Part shown: piece after piece, positions 22,694 to 31,937 of the stretch
How positions within the stretch are numbered: the stretch's first letter is position 1
Layout of the letters: the number at the start of each line of letters is the position of its first letter
Assembly (NCBI GenBank): GCA_024642145.1
Contig: JAHEBS010000002.1
Span: 1-43,231 of the forward strand
Direction: 5' to 3'
Source of the DNA: Marivivens sp.
GTDB lineage: Bacteria > Pseudomonadota > Alphaproteobacteria > Rhodobacterales > Rhodobacteraceae
DNA length: 43,231 nt
Program-made: the position numbers and the translations under genes
Notes under the pieces: model-generated
What the model saw: only the letters and a program-made list of their open reading frames with translations
The model's database searches: none
Told to the model about the DNA's origin: nothing

Positions 22694-24154
22694 ATGTCGA
22701 TGTTCGCCAAATACAAAAAGCCGGGCGCAGCACCTGTCGGCGCGGGAAAACCCGCCTTGGCTCCGGCTGCGCGCGGCACCACCACAACCGCCGTCGCCCC
22801 AGAGGTCGAGCGCAAATCGCTGATGCGCGCCATGCCGGCAAAGCCGGCAGAGCCGTCGGCAGCGGACAAGGAGCGCAAGCGCAAGGAACGGCTTGGCGAG
22901 ATCAAACTGGAACTGCACAAGGCGCTGTTGGACAACCTGAACCTTGCGGCGCTGGAAAAGGCGTCCGAGCAGGAATTGCGTCAGGAAATCAACGCCATCT
23001 CTGGTGAAACGCTGGAATTGATGGGCGTGGTCCTGAACCGCGAGGAACGCCAGACCCTGACCCAGGACCTCTATGACGAGGTGACGGGCCTTGGCCCGCT
23101 GGAAACCCTGCTCAAAGACGACTCGGTCAACGATATTCTCGTCAACGGCCCGCGCCAGATCTTTGTCGAACGCGCGGGCAAGCTGCAGCTGACGGATGTG
23201 ACCTTCAAAGACGAACGCCACCTCTTGCGGATCATCGACAAGATCGTGTCCGCCGTGGGTCGTCGCGTCGATGAATCGAACCCCTATGTCGACGCCCGCC
23301 TTGCCGACGGTTCGCGTTTCAACGCCATGGTGCCCCCCGTTGCGGTCGATGGCTCCTTGGTCTCGATCCGTAAGTTCAAAAAGGACAAGCTCGCCATCGA
23401 AGATCTGGTGCGCTTTGGTGCCTTTACCGAGGAAATGGCCGCCTATTTGCAGGCAGCCGTTGCCACGCGTCTTAACGTGATCGTGTCGGGCGGTACGGGT
23501 TCGGGTAAAACAACGACGCTCAACGCGCTGTCGTCCTTTATCGACAACAGCGAACGCATCCTGACCATCGAGGACACGGCGGAACTTCAACTGCAGCAGA
23601 CCCACGTCGGCCGCATGGAAAGCCGCCCCGCCAACGTCGAAGGCCGTGGCGCGGTGACCCAGCGCGACTGTCTGCGCAACGCGCTGCGTATGCGTCCTGA
23701 CCGGATTATCGTCGGTGAAACGCGCGGCGAGGAAGTGATCGACATGTTGCAGGCCATGAACACGGGCCACGACGGGTCGATGACCACAATCCACGCCAAC
23801 TCGGCCCGCGACGGTGTGAGCCGTCTGGAAAACATGGTGGCCATGGCCGGCATCGAAATGCCGATCAAGGCTGTCCGCAGCCAGATCGCCAGCGCTGTGA
23901 ACCTGATCGTGCAGGCAAGCCGCCTGCAGGACGGCTCGCGCCGCATGACCTCGATCACCGAGATCACCGGCATGGAAGGCGACGTTATCTCGATGCAAGA
24001 GGTCTTCCGCTATCAGCGTGTCGGCCTTTCACCCGACAACAAGATCATCGGCCATTTCACCGCCACGGGCGTACGTTCGCACTTTTCCGAACGGTTCCGC
24101 CTGTGGGGCTATGATCTGCCGCCCGCGATCTTTGAACCCTATAACGGGAACTGA
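22694..24154 (+). CDS. cpaF: Tad secretion ATPase CpaF/TadA
   Basis: This 486-residue hexameric ATPase drives pilus extension and retraction. After a variable N-terminal stretch it has the type II/IV secretion ATPase domain: Walker [16 protein letters not shown] (from residue 265), the Asp box [11 protein letters not shown], Walker [16 protein letters not shown] and the His box [16 protein letters not shown]. It starts four bases behind the cpaE stop and ends three bases before tadB. Confidence 0.97.
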   Translation: MSMFAKYKKPGAAPVGAGKPALAPAARGTTTTAVAPEVERKSLMRAMPAKPAEPSAADKERKRKERLGEIKLELHKALLDNLNLAALEKASEQELRQEINAISGETLELMGVVLNREERQTLTQDLYDEVTGLGPLETLLKDDSVNDILVNGPRQIFVERAGKLQLTDVTFKDERHLLRIIDKIVSAVGRRVDESNPYVDARLADGSRFNAMVPPVAVDGSLVSIRKFKKDKLAIEDLVRFGAFTEEMAAYLQAAVATRLNVIVSGGTGSGKTTTLNALSSFIDNSERILTIEDTAELQLQQTHVGRMESRPANVEGRGAVTQRDCLRNALRMRPDRIIVGETRGEEVIDMLQAMNTGHDGSMTTIHANSARDGVSRLENMVAMAGIEMPIKAVRSQIASAVNLIVQASRLQDGSRRMTSITEITGMEGDVISMQEVFRYQRVGLSPDNKIIGHFTATGVRSHFSERFRLWGYDLPPAIFEPYNGN

Positions 24155-24157
24155 GTT

Positions 24158-25126
24158 ATGGTCATCTCTGCCGAACCAATCATCTATGGCATTGTCTTTA
24201 TTGCCGTTCTCGTGCTGGTCGAAGGCATCTACCTGACGGTTTTCGGCAAATCGATCAGCCTCAACCGCAAGGTAAACCGTCGTCTCGAGCTTTTGGAAAA
24301 AGGTCAGGGCCGCGAGCAGGTGCTGGAACAACTCCGCAAGGAGATGACCCAGCACATGAAGTCCTCGTCGATCCCGATCTACGCGATCCTCGCGGCCAAG
24401 GCGCAAAAGGCCAATATCGCGTTTTCGCCCAACAAGCTGATCATGATGATGGGCGTCATGGCGGTCATCGCCTTTATCGGCCTGACCGTGGGCACCGAAA
24501 CCAGCCCGATGATCCGCTTTGCGGTGTCGATCGGAATGGGCGTGGGCGGCATCTATGTCTGGGTGAACAACAAGGCCAAAAAGCGTATCGGCCTGATCGA
24601 AGAACAGTTGCCGGACGCCGTGGAACTGATGGTGCGCAGCCTGCGGGTGGGTCACCCGTTCTCGTCCGCCATCGCGATCGTCGCCAAAGAAGTCGCAGAC
24701 CCGCTGGGTTCGGAAATGGGCGTGATCTCGGACGAAAGCGCCTATGGCCGCGACCTGAGCGAAAGCCTCAAGGATCTGTCCGAACGCATGGATATGCAGG
24801 ATTTGCGCTTCCTTGCCGTGGCCGTAACCATCCAGCAGCAATCGGGTGGTAACCTTGCCGAGATCCTTGACGGTCTGGCCAAGGTTATCCGCGCCCGTTT
24901 CCGCCTGTTCCGCAGGGTCAAGGCCATCACGGCCGAGGCCAAGTGGTCTGGCATGTTCCTGTCGGGCTTTCCGCTGCTGGCGCTTGTCGCCATCAACGTG
25001 ATCCAGCCCAACTATTACGATGAAGTCAAAGAGACCTCGGTGTTTATCCCGGCCTGTCTCGTCGTCGCGGGCTTTCTCATCACGAATATCTTCGTGATGC
25101 GCTCGCTGACCAATATCAAAGTGTGA
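24158..25126 (+). CDS. tadB: Tad inner-membrane platform protein TadB
   Basis: This 322-residue protein has an N-terminal helix (about residues 4-24), a central pair of helices (about 94-136), the cytoplasmic T2SSF domain (LPDAVELMVRSLRVGHPFSSAI, about 149-170) and two C-terminal helices. With TadC it forms the membrane platform that couples CpaF to pilin assembly. QQSGGNLAEILDGLAKVIR is the conserved late stretch. Confidence 0.95.
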   Translation: MVISAEPIIYGIVFIAVLVLVEGIYLTVFGKSISLNRKVNRRLELLEKGQGREQVLEQLRKEMTQHMKSSSIPIYAILAAKAQKANIAFSPNKLIMMMGVMAVIAFIGLTVGTETSPMIRFAVSIGMGVGGIYVWVNNKAKKRIGLIEEQLPDAVELMVRSLRVGHPFSSAIAIVAKEVADPLGSEMGVISDESAYGRDLSESLKDLSERMDMQDLRFLAVAVTIQQQSGGNLAEILDGLAKVIRARFRLFRRVKAITAEAKWSGMFLSGFPLLALVAINVIQPNYYDEVKETSVFIPACLVVAGFLITNIFVMRSLTNIKV

Positions 25127-25133
25127 GGCACAA

Positions 25134-26123
25134 ATGGGCATTCTGTCGAACATCAACGCATTCCTGATCGACAAGATCGGCCCCTTTGGCCCTCTGGTGG
25201 TCGTGGGTCTTCTGGGTGTGGCGCTCATTCTGATCACCCTGCCCGTCATGTTGACGAAAAAGGCCGACCCGCTGGACAAGCTCAAGGCCCAGAGCCAGCC
25301 CAAGTCCGCTCTGCAAGGCAAGGGCAAGCCCGACGCCCTGCGGACCGCAAATTCCAAGGACAAGCTCGAGAAATATTCGCATTTCCTCGAACCCCAGAAC
25401 GTCGAGGAATATTCGGCCATCAAGCTCAAGCTGCTGCAGGCGGGCTATCGTTCCAAGAACGCGGTGCGGATCTATCACTTCTTGCAGTTCACGCTTGGCG
25501 TTGCCCTGCTGGTTGTGGGTATCGCCTACGCGATCTTGAAATCGCACAACGGCGATCCCTCGACCCAAAACACGATCCTGTCGATCATTCTGCCCGGAGC
25601 GGTAGGCTATATGGGCCCCAAATACTGGGTCAACAAACGCCAGCAAGAGCGTCAAAAGGAAATCATCAACGGCTTTCCCGACGCGCTTGACATGCTTTTG
25701 GTCTGTGTCGAGGCCGGTCAGTCGCTGGACCAGTCGATCATCCGTGTGAGCCGCGAATTGCGCGCGGGCTTTCCTGCCCTCGCTTGGGAATTCGAGGTCG
25801 TCGCCCACGAAATGAAAGCGGGTAAGGACAAGGCCTCGGTGCTGCGCGATCTGGGTGAACGCTGTGGTGTGGCGGACGTGTCGTCCTTTGTGACCGTGCT
25901 GATCCAGAGCCAGCAGTTCGGCACCTCGATCGCCGAGGCGCTGCGCGTCTACGCCGGTGAAATGCGCGATAAACGCGTGATGCGTGCCGAGGAAAAGGCA
26001 AATACCTTGCCCACCAAGATGACGCTTGCCACCATGATGTTGACGGTGCCGCCGCTTCTGATCATCCTGATCGGGCCGTCGATCTACAGCATCTACACCA
26101 CGCTCGGTGGCGGAGGCGGCTAA
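25134..26123 (+). CDS. tadC: Tad inner-membrane platform protein TadC
   Basis: This 329-residue protein is the second platform subunit. It has an N-terminal helix (about residues 18-37), a helix pair near 116-158, the T2SSF domain with FPDALDMLLVCVEAGQSLDQS (about 182-202), AEEKANTLPTKMTLATMM, and a C-terminal helix, ending in a glycine run. It is seven bases behind tadB. Confidence 0.95.
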   Translation: MGILSNINAFLIDKIGPFGPLVVVGLLGVALILITLPVMLTKKADPLDKLKAQSQPKSALQGKGKPDALRTANSKDKLEKYSHFLEPQNVEEYSAIKLKLLQAGYRSKNAVRIYHFLQFTLGVALLVVGIAYAILKSHNGDPSTQNTILSIILPGAVGYMGPKYWVNKRQQERQKEIINGFPDALDMLLVCVEAGQSLDQSIIRVSRELRAGFPALAWEFEVVAHEMKAGKDKASVLRDLGERCGVADVSSFVTVLIQSQQFGTSIAEALRVYAGEMRDKRVMRAEEKANTLPTKMTLATMMLTVPPLLIILIGPSIYSIYTTLGGGGG

Positions 26124-26144
26124 CAACAGGAGCAGGCGGAACAA

Positions 26145-26702
26145 ATGCTGGCAAGATTTCTATGTGTCGGCCTTGTTCTCTTGCCCTTGGGCGCCTGCAC
26201 CGAAGGTGGTCTGAACAAGGGCGATGGCGTCTACGCCCCCGGCCCCGCCGGTGAAGCCGACATTGACGGGCTGTTGATTGGCCACCGGCTCATGGCTGCG
26301 GGCGAGTATGAACTGGCGCTGACCGCCTATCTGCGCGCGGCGGGCCAGCAAGGGCTGAACGCGGACACGCTATCGGCCATCGGCTCGGCCAATCTGATGC
26401 TGGGCCGTCTGGGACAGGCCGAGGCCGAATTGCGCCGCGCCACCGACATCGACCCGACCTTTGCGGCTGCATGGAACAATCTGGGCGTTGTCTTGATGAA
26501 CGAAGGCAAAATCCCCGAAGCCGCCGAAGTATTCCGGCTGGCCTACGGGCTGGACGATGGCAATTCCGATAGTATCCGTGACAACCTGCGCTTGGCTCTC
26601 GCAAAACTCGCCGATCCCGCGTATGTTGGCGACAACGAGAACGAACAGTTCCAATTGGTGCGGCGCGGGCCGGGCGATTACCTGCTCTTAACCGCGCTCT
26701 GA
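26145..26702 (+). CDS. tadD: TPR lipoprotein TadD
   Basis: This 185-residue lipoprotein has lipobox LGAC at about residues 15-18 and at least three TPR units (GEYELALTAYLRAAGQQ, GRLGQAEAELRRATDIDP, GKIPEAAEVFRLAYGL). TadD-type proteins act as pilotins or assembly scaffolds for the outer-membrane part of the pilus. It follows tadC with a GGAG ribosome site. Confidence 0.88.
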   Translation: MLARFLCVGLVLLPLGACTEGGLNKGDGVYAPGPAGEADIDGLLIGHRLMAAGEYELALTAYLRAAGQQGLNADTLSAIGSANLMLGRLGQAEAELRRATDIDPTFAAAWNNLGVVLMNEGKIPEAAEVFRLAYGLDDGNSDSIRDNLRLALAKLADPAYVGDNENEQFQLVRRGPGDYLLLTAL

Positions 26703-26729
26703 GGCAAAGCAGGACGGGACCATAGGCCC

Positions 26730-27587
26730 ATGCGGCAGGCAATTCATTTGACAGTGGCGATGGCGGCTTTGATGTCGCTTGGCGCTTGTATGAACAATGG
26801 CGACGCAGCGGTTCGCGACGCGATGAAAGAGGTCAATGTGGTCGATGCCACGGACCTCAACGATGTGATGCTGACGGTGGCGGACCCCAATGAGGCCGTG
26901 GCCTATTTCACCCGCGCCACGACCCAAGACCCCGGCCGGATCGATCTGATGCGTGGTCTGGCCAAGTCCTTGGTGCGCGCCAATCGCGCAACCGAGGCCG
27001 TGACCGCATGGAAGGGTGTCATCGCCCACCCCGAGTCGACAAGCGACGACCATATCGATTTCGCCGACGCCCTGATCCGCGCGAATATGTGGGACGAGGC
27101 CGAGGTCGAACTGGATGCGATCCCGCCCACGGTCGAAACCTTTGACCGCTATCGGCTGGAGGCCATGGTGGCCGACGCCAACAAGGAATGGTCGCGCGCT
27201 GACAGTTTCTATGAAACCGCCGTTGGCCTGACCGTGCGCCCCGCGCCGGTCCTGAACAACTGGGGCTTTTCCAAGCTGACCCGCGGCGATTACGCAGGCG
27301 CCGAGCGGCTGTTCTATGACGCGATCCGGCATGATCCGCAGATGTTCACCGCCAAGAACAACCTGATGTTGGCCCGTGGCGCACAACGAAAATACGATAT
27401 GCCCGTGATCCCGATGACGCAGGTCGAGCGGGCCGAGCTGCTCTATACGCTGGCGCTCACGGCCATCAAGCAAAACGACATCGCCATCGGCAAGACACTG
27501 CTGCAAGAGGCCATCGACAGCCATCCGCAGTATTTCGAAGAGGCCGTTCGTTCGCTGGCGGCCCTTGAACAGAATGTGTCCCATTGA
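26730..27587 (+). CDS. Second TPR lipoprotein of the Tad locus
   Basis: This 285-residue lipoprotein has lipobox LGAC (about residues 17-20) and several TPR-like repeats, including PNEAVAYFTRATTQDPGRI and GDYAGAERLFYDAIRHDP. It is longer than TadD but of the same design, so the locus carries two TadD-like proteins in a row. Its stop overlaps the prepilin peptidase start (TGATG). The exact role is unknown; outer-membrane pilus assembly is the reasonable guess. Confidence 0.85.
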   Translation: MRQAIHLTVAMAALMSLGACMNNGDAAVRDAMKEVNVVDATDLNDVMLTVADPNEAVAYFTRATTQDPGRIDLMRGLAKSLVRANRATEAVTAWKGVIAHPESTSDDHIDFADALIRANMWDEAEVELDAIPPTVETFDRYRLEAMVADANKEWSRADSFYETAVGLTVRPAPVLNNWGFSKLTRGDYAGAERLFYDAIRHDPQMFTAKNNLMLARGAQRKYDMPVIPMTQVERAELLYTLALTAIKQNDIAIGKTLLQEAIDSHPQYFEEAVRSLAALEQNVSH

Positions 27588-28084
27588 TGCTGCAGATCAC
27601 CGCCTACGAAGCCATCTGGTTCCTGCCCTTCTTGTTGCCGGTCATCATCTACGTGGCATGGTCCGACATGCGGGCCATGAAGATCCCGAATCTGGCGGTC
27701 GGCACCATGGTGGTGATCTTTGCCGTGATCGGGCTGATCGCCCTCTCGCCCGTCGATTACGGCTGGCGCTGGCTGCATCTGGTGGTCGTGCTGGGCATCG
27801 GCATCGTGATGAACGCCATGGGGCTGGTCGGCGCGGGCGACGCTAAATTCGCCGCTGCCGCCGCGCCATTCGTCGCCTTGGGCGATGTGATTACGCTGTG
27901 CTACATTCTGGCGGGCTGCATTCTGGCCGCCTATGTCTCGCACCGGATCGTCAAGAATACCGCGCTGCGCAAACTCGCCCCCGACTGGCAGAGCTGGCAG
28001 ACGGGTAGACGGTTCCCGATGGGCTTTCCTTTGGCGGGCACCTTGGGCGTCTATCTGGCGATCGGCGCCTATTTCGGCGCCTGA
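27587..28084 (+). CDS. cpaA: Prepilin peptidase CpaA/TadV
   Basis: This 165-residue membrane protease of the A24 family cuts the leader from Flp pilins. The two catalytic aspartates lie in WSDMRAMKIPN (about residues 24-34) and GAGDAKFAAA (about 83-92). Four to six helices are visible. It lacks the N-methylation domain of long type IV prepilin peptidases, as is usual for TadV. It is the last gene of the pilus run; three bases separate it from the convergent membrane protein gene. Confidence 0.93.
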   Translation: MLQITAYEAIWFLPFLLPVIIYVAWSDMRAMKIPNLAVGTMVVIFAVIGLIALSPVDYGWRWLHLVVVLGIGIVMNAMGLVGAGDAKFAAAAAPFVALGDVITLCYILAGCILAAYVSHRIVKNTALRKLAPDWQSWQTGRRFPMGFPLAGTLGVYLAIGAYFGA

Positions 28085-28087
28085 CCT

Positions 28088-29689
28088 CTAACGCAGACTG
28101 TAAAGCCGGTAGAAATCGGTCTCACGCATGAGATCGGTCGTGATACCGCGTGCCGCAACCGCCGCAAGCACCGAGGCCCGCGCCGCGCTCTGGAAGGGGC
28201 AGAGCGGCACCAACAGATGCGTGGCCGCCCCCAGTCCGGGCGCGCCGTCATAGTACCAGGGCGCGGCCCCCGGCACCGGCTGACCCACGCCGAAAAGCCA
28301 CAGGGGCTCGACCGCATCGGCCACATAGACGCGTGCGGTTTGCAGTTCGGGCAATGCCGCCAGATCGCCCGCGATAGCGCCAAAGATCGCCGTCATCCCC
28401 ACATCGGCGCGGCAATCCGGCAGATCCGCGCCCGCAAAGGCTAGCGGCGCGGCGCGGCCAAAAAGACCGGGTCCGCCACCAGCCATGGCCTCGGCACTGG
28501 CCAAGGGACGGGTGACATCGACGCGGCGCGCGCGAAGCTCGTAGGTCAGAAAGTCCGCCGAGGCAGGGTTGCCGGTGATGATGGGCACATAGTCCGCCAA
28601 TGGCGTGCCCAGCGCCCGCAGCGGGCTGGTCAACAAGTTGAACCCCTGCGGCGCGATCAACACCAAGGCCGCCAGCGCCACCGCCCCCAGTTCGCGCCCG
28701 CCGCCCCGCGCATCGACACCGGTGCGGCAGGCCAGAAAAACGATGCCCAGCAACAAGAGCCAGAGCGGATCGTTATCCGCGTTCTGATAGGCCACGTAGA
28801 TCCAGCCCGGCAACATGAACAGCAGCGCCGCACCCAGCGCGGGGCGGCTGCGCCGCGCCACCACAATGGCGGCAAGCCCCGTAAGCGTTGCCCCGATAAA
28901 GGCCGGCCCTGTCAGCATCACCGTCAGCGGCGCGCCGGGGCGCGCGCGGGTGGCCGAACCTGCGACCAACCGCAGATCGTCGATATAGGCCAGCCAATAA
29001 TCGACCCCCAAAACCAAGCTTAGCCCCGCCGCCGCCGCTACGCCGAACACCAGCGCCGCCAGCAGCGCGCGATATTGCCGGTTCAACAGCAGCGCCACCA
29101 CCAGACCCGGCAGGAACGCCACCAGATAGGTGAGTTTGATCATCAACAGCGCCGTGGCCCCCAGCGCGAGGATCAGGCCATCGACAGCGGCGTTCTTGGG
29201 ATGCACCGGCGGCAGAACCGCAACGACGGTCATGACAAAGGCGATGGCCCATGCCCATCGGTTGTAATGCATCGACAGGGTCAGTTTGGCATCAGTGCCG
29301 CCCGGCACCAGCGCCAGCGTCAACCCCAGCACCGTCAGCGCCAAAAGCCCGGCAAGCCCGCGCGGCAGCCGCCCGATACCCACCCACCAAACAGCGGGGG
29401 CCAAGGCCAGCGCGACCGCAAGCTGACCCAACAGCACGGAATGCCCGAGCCCGATTCCGCGGCCTGCGAAAAAGGCGAAGGGCGCAAAGGCCCAGCCGCC
29501 AATCGGCGTCATGAAGTCGACATGCGCCCGCGCACCCGCGGCCATGCGCAGCGTGATATCGGCCAGATGCACCAGATCGCCTTCCTGCTTGGCCATGGGC
29601 AGGCCCTGCAAGACCAATGGAGGCAACCCCAGCACCAGAAGAATGCCCAGAATAACAGCAAGAAAAACGACGGGATTGGGGCGGATCAT
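28088..29689 (-). CDS. Polytopic membrane protein of unknown function, GT-C glycosyltransferase-like
   Basis: I do not recognise a named family. The 533 residues form about eleven transmembrane helices (residues 5 to about 350) and then a soluble, presumably periplasmic C-terminal domain with two cysteines (DCRADVG, PLCPFQ). After the first helix comes a loop with acidic residues and a DFMTPIGGW stretch, as in GT-C enzymes that take sugars from polyprenyl-phosphate donors. This is a resemblance in layout only. It is transcribed against the Tad locus and divergently from the AAA ATPase gene. It could be the user of the donor made by the DprE/UbiA cassette. Confidence 0.65.
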   Translation of the reverse strand: MIRPNPVVFLAVILGILLVLGLPPLVLQGLPMAKQEGDLVHLADITLRMAAGARAHVDFMTPIGGWAFAPFAFFAGRGIGLGHSVLLGQLAVALALAPAVWWVGIGRLPRGLAGLLALTVLGLTLALVPGGTDAKLTLSMHYNRWAWAIAFVMTVVAVLPPVHPKNAAVDGLILALGATALLMIKLTYLVAFLPGLVVALLLNRQYRALLAALVFGVAAAAGLSLVLGVDYWLAYIDDLRLVAGSATRARPGAPLTVMLTGPAFIGATLTGLAAIVVARRSRPALGAALLFMLPGWIYVAYQNADNDPLWLLLLGIVFLACRTGVDARGGGRELGAVALAALVLIAPQGFNLLTSPLRALGTPLADYVPIITGNPASADFLTYELRARRVDVTRPLASAEAMAGGGPGLFGRAAPLAFAGADLPDCRADVGMTAIFGAIAGDLAALPELQTARVYVADAVEPLWLFGVGQPVPGAAPWYYDGAPGLGAATHLLVPLCPFQSAARASVLAAVAARGITTDLMRETDFYRLYSLR

Positions 29690-29768
29690 GCGGGCTGGAC
29701 CTTTGGTTTATCCATCATTTCGCCACATTAACCTGCCATGCCACTTGGGCAAGGAATGATCCGGGACA

Positions 29769-31106
29769 ATGTCCCGCAACGAACAGGTCGTAGCGATGAA
29801 TATGCAGGCAACCGGGGTGATCGCGCCCCCCGCACCGAAAACGCTTGAAGGCATGGCTCTGCCTGTCGTGATGATGCGTGACATCCTGCTCAAGACCATG
29901 TTCCGCAAGAACCTCGATCTGGTGACCGAACTTTCGCGGGCGATCTGCCTGCCTATTCCTGTCACGCAGGAACTGGTGGACATGGCCCGCGCGCAAAAAC
30001 TGGTCGAGGCGACCGGCACGCTCAATGCCAACAACGGCAGCGAAATGGCGTTCCAGTTGACCGATAACGGCAAGGCGCGCGCGCTGGACGCGCTGGCGCA
30101 GTCCGAATATTTCGGCGCCATGCCCGTGCCCCTTTCGGTTTATGCCGAACAGGTCAAACGCCAGTCGATCCGCAATATTCAGGTTACGCGTGACCAGTTG
30201 CAATCGGCGATGGGGCATCTGATTTTGCCGCCCACCTTGATGGGCGAACTTGGGCCCGCGGTCTCGGCGGGCCGTTCGATCCTGATGTATGGCCCCCCAG
30301 GCAACGGTAAGTCCTCGATCTCGAACGGGATTCGCGACGCGCTGGGTGACAAGATCTATGTGCCGCGCGCCATCGAATACGCGGGCCAGGTCATCACCGT
30401 CTATGACCCGATCGTGCATTCGGCCGCCGAAGAGGATCTGGACGACCCCTCATCGCTGCGCCGCACGGCGGGCCGCTACGACATGCGCTATGTCCGCTGT
30501 GAACGCCCGACCGTGATCACAGGTGGTGAACTGTCGCTGTCGATGCTGGATCTGGTTTATAACCCCGTGGCGCGCACCTATCAGGCACCGCTGCAGTTGA
30601 AATCGACCGGCGGCGTGTTCATCGTTGACGACCTTGGCCGTCAGGAAGAACCCCCGCAAAAGCTCGTGAACCGCTGGATCGTGCCTTTGGAAGAGGGCCG
30701 CGACATCCTGACCCTGCAATCGGGCGAAAAATTCACCGTGCCATTTGACACGCTGGTGATCTTTTCCACCAACTTCCATCCCAACAAGATCTTCGACAAG
30801 GCAGCGCTGCGGCGGATTTTCTTCAAGATCAAAGTGGATGGCCCGTCCAAGGAAAACTTTATCCGTATCTTCGCAATGGTTGCCCGCAAGAAAAAGGTGC
30901 CGCTGGACGAAGAAACGCTGATGTATCTGTTGAAGGTCAAATTCCCGACCATCGACAACATCTATGCCAACTACATGCCAGGGTTCCTTGTCGATCAGAT
31001 CATGGCGATCTGCGAATTCGAAGGCATCCCTTACCAGATGACCCCCGAGTTGATGGACCGCGCGTGGAACAACATGTTCGTGCGCGATGAGGAGATTACG
31101 CGCTAG
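29769..31106 (+). CDS. AAA ATPase of unknown function next to the Tad locus
   Basis: This 445-residue protein has an N-terminal winged-helix-like region (about residues 35-120) and one AAA domain. Walker A is YGPPGNGKSS (residues 174-183). Walker B is GGVFIVDDLGRQ, with DD in place of the usual DE. Sensor 1 is VIFSTNFHP, and an arginine pair follows in AALRRIFFKI. The C-terminal part is helical. It has no signal peptide or membrane segment. The ribosome site for the chosen ATG is modest; a methionine at residue 9 is an alternative start. Its role is unknown; position suggests a link to the pilus genes. Confidence 0.8.
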   Translation: MSRNEQVVAMNMQATGVIAPPAPKTLEGMALPVVMMRDILLKTMFRKNLDLVTELSRAICLPIPVTQELVDMARAQKLVEATGTLNANNGSEMAFQLTDNGKARALDALAQSEYFGAMPVPLSVYAEQVKRQSIRNIQVTRDQLQSAMGHLILPPTLMGELGPAVSAGRSILMYGPPGNGKSSISNGIRDALGDKIYVPRAIEYAGQVITVYDPIVHSAAEEDLDDPSSLRRTAGRYDMRYVRCERPTVITGGELSLSMLDLVYNPVARTYQAPLQLKSTGGVFIVDDLGRQEEPPQKLVNRWIVPLEEGRDILTLQSGEKFTVPFDTLVIFSTNFHPNKIFDKAALRRIFFKIKVDGPSKENFIRIFAMVARKKKVPLDEETLMYLLKVKFPTIDNIYANYMPGFLVDQIMAICEFEGIPYQMTPELMDRAWNNMFVRDEEITR

Positions 31107-31171
31107 GTCGCGACGGCTTGCCGAGGATGGCCGCATTTGTTAGGCGGGGCCCTACCTTGGTGGAGCCTGCC

Positions 31172-31900
31172 ATGCCTGACGTTACCTGCGCCGAGCCCAA
31201 GTTCGACCGTTACAGCCTTGCCTTGGGTGTGGTGCGTGCGCGCATGGCGTTGCATTTCCGCCTCTCGCCCAAAGACAGCCCCGATGCGCGCAAGATCTTC
31301 GTGATTGGGCACCCGCGTTGCGGCACGACCTCGCATCACCAACTGTTCGAGGCCAACGGCCTGCGCAGCCAGCATTCGTCGGGCGATTGGGACACCCATA
31401 AATACGACTGCTTTTCCGATTTTGGCCAGATGCGCCCGATTGCGGCCTATGAGCGCGCCTATCCAAAGGCGATGTTCGTCCTCAACACCCGACCCGTAAT
31501 GCATTACCTGGTCAGCCTTGCGGACCAGATTTATCCCGGTTGGACCTTTACCACGCAGCATTTCATCACCGAAATCCACCGCCGCGCGGCCTTTCACAGC
31601 TGGGCGCTGCGCCATTTTGCGGGCAAACCGAACCTGATCGTTGTCAACATCGAGGCGCCGGGATCCATCGACTGGGTGGCAGGCCAACTGGGGCTGAAAG
31701 CCCCGGAGTCAGAGCGCCAACACGCCAACAAAGGCGCCAAAGAACTGACCTCGACGACGCGCAAAACCGCCGAGGCGGCATGTGCCGCATGTGGGCTGGA
31801 CCGTTTTGAACAGACCGCCTTTTTCACGGCCGAAGAACTGCGCGGCCAGATCGCGCCCGGTCAGGCGCTGGCGCAATCGGGCCTGCCCTATCTGATCTGA
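31172..31900 (+). CDS. Sulfotransferase-family protein
   Basis: This 242-residue protein has a P-loop-like phosphate-sulfate-binding motif, IFVIGHPRCGTTSHHQLFEANGL (from about residue 42), with the catalytic-lysine position replaced by cysteine/arginine. The second motif (VLNTRPVMHYLVSLADQIY) contains an RP...S pattern like the 3'-phosphate site of PAPS enzymes. Similar proteins are common in roseobacters and often have no known substrate. The frame is open to a TTG at 31118, but the ATG at 31172 has GGTGGAG in front. It may modify a surface glycan or lipid. Confidence 0.65.
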   Translation: MPDVTCAEPKFDRYSLALGVVRARMALHFRLSPKDSPDARKIFVIGHPRCGTTSHHQLFEANGLRSQHSSGDWDTHKYDCFSDFGQMRPIAAYERAYPKAMFVLNTRPVMHYLVSLADQIYPGWTFTTQHFITEIHRRAAFHSWALRHFAGKPNLIVVNIEAPGSIDWVAGQLGLKAPESERQHANKGAKELTSTTRKTAEAACAACGLDRFEQTAFFTAEELRGQIAPGQALAQSGLPYLI

Positions 31901-31937
31901 TTTGACGGCGGGTGGTTCTGGCCGATAGTGCAATGCC

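Noticed and set aside
20926-22935. Minus-strand open frame of 669 residues across the Tad genes
   Set aside because: It is antisense to the OmpA lipoprotein, cpaE and cpaF, and its composition is that of a shadow frame.
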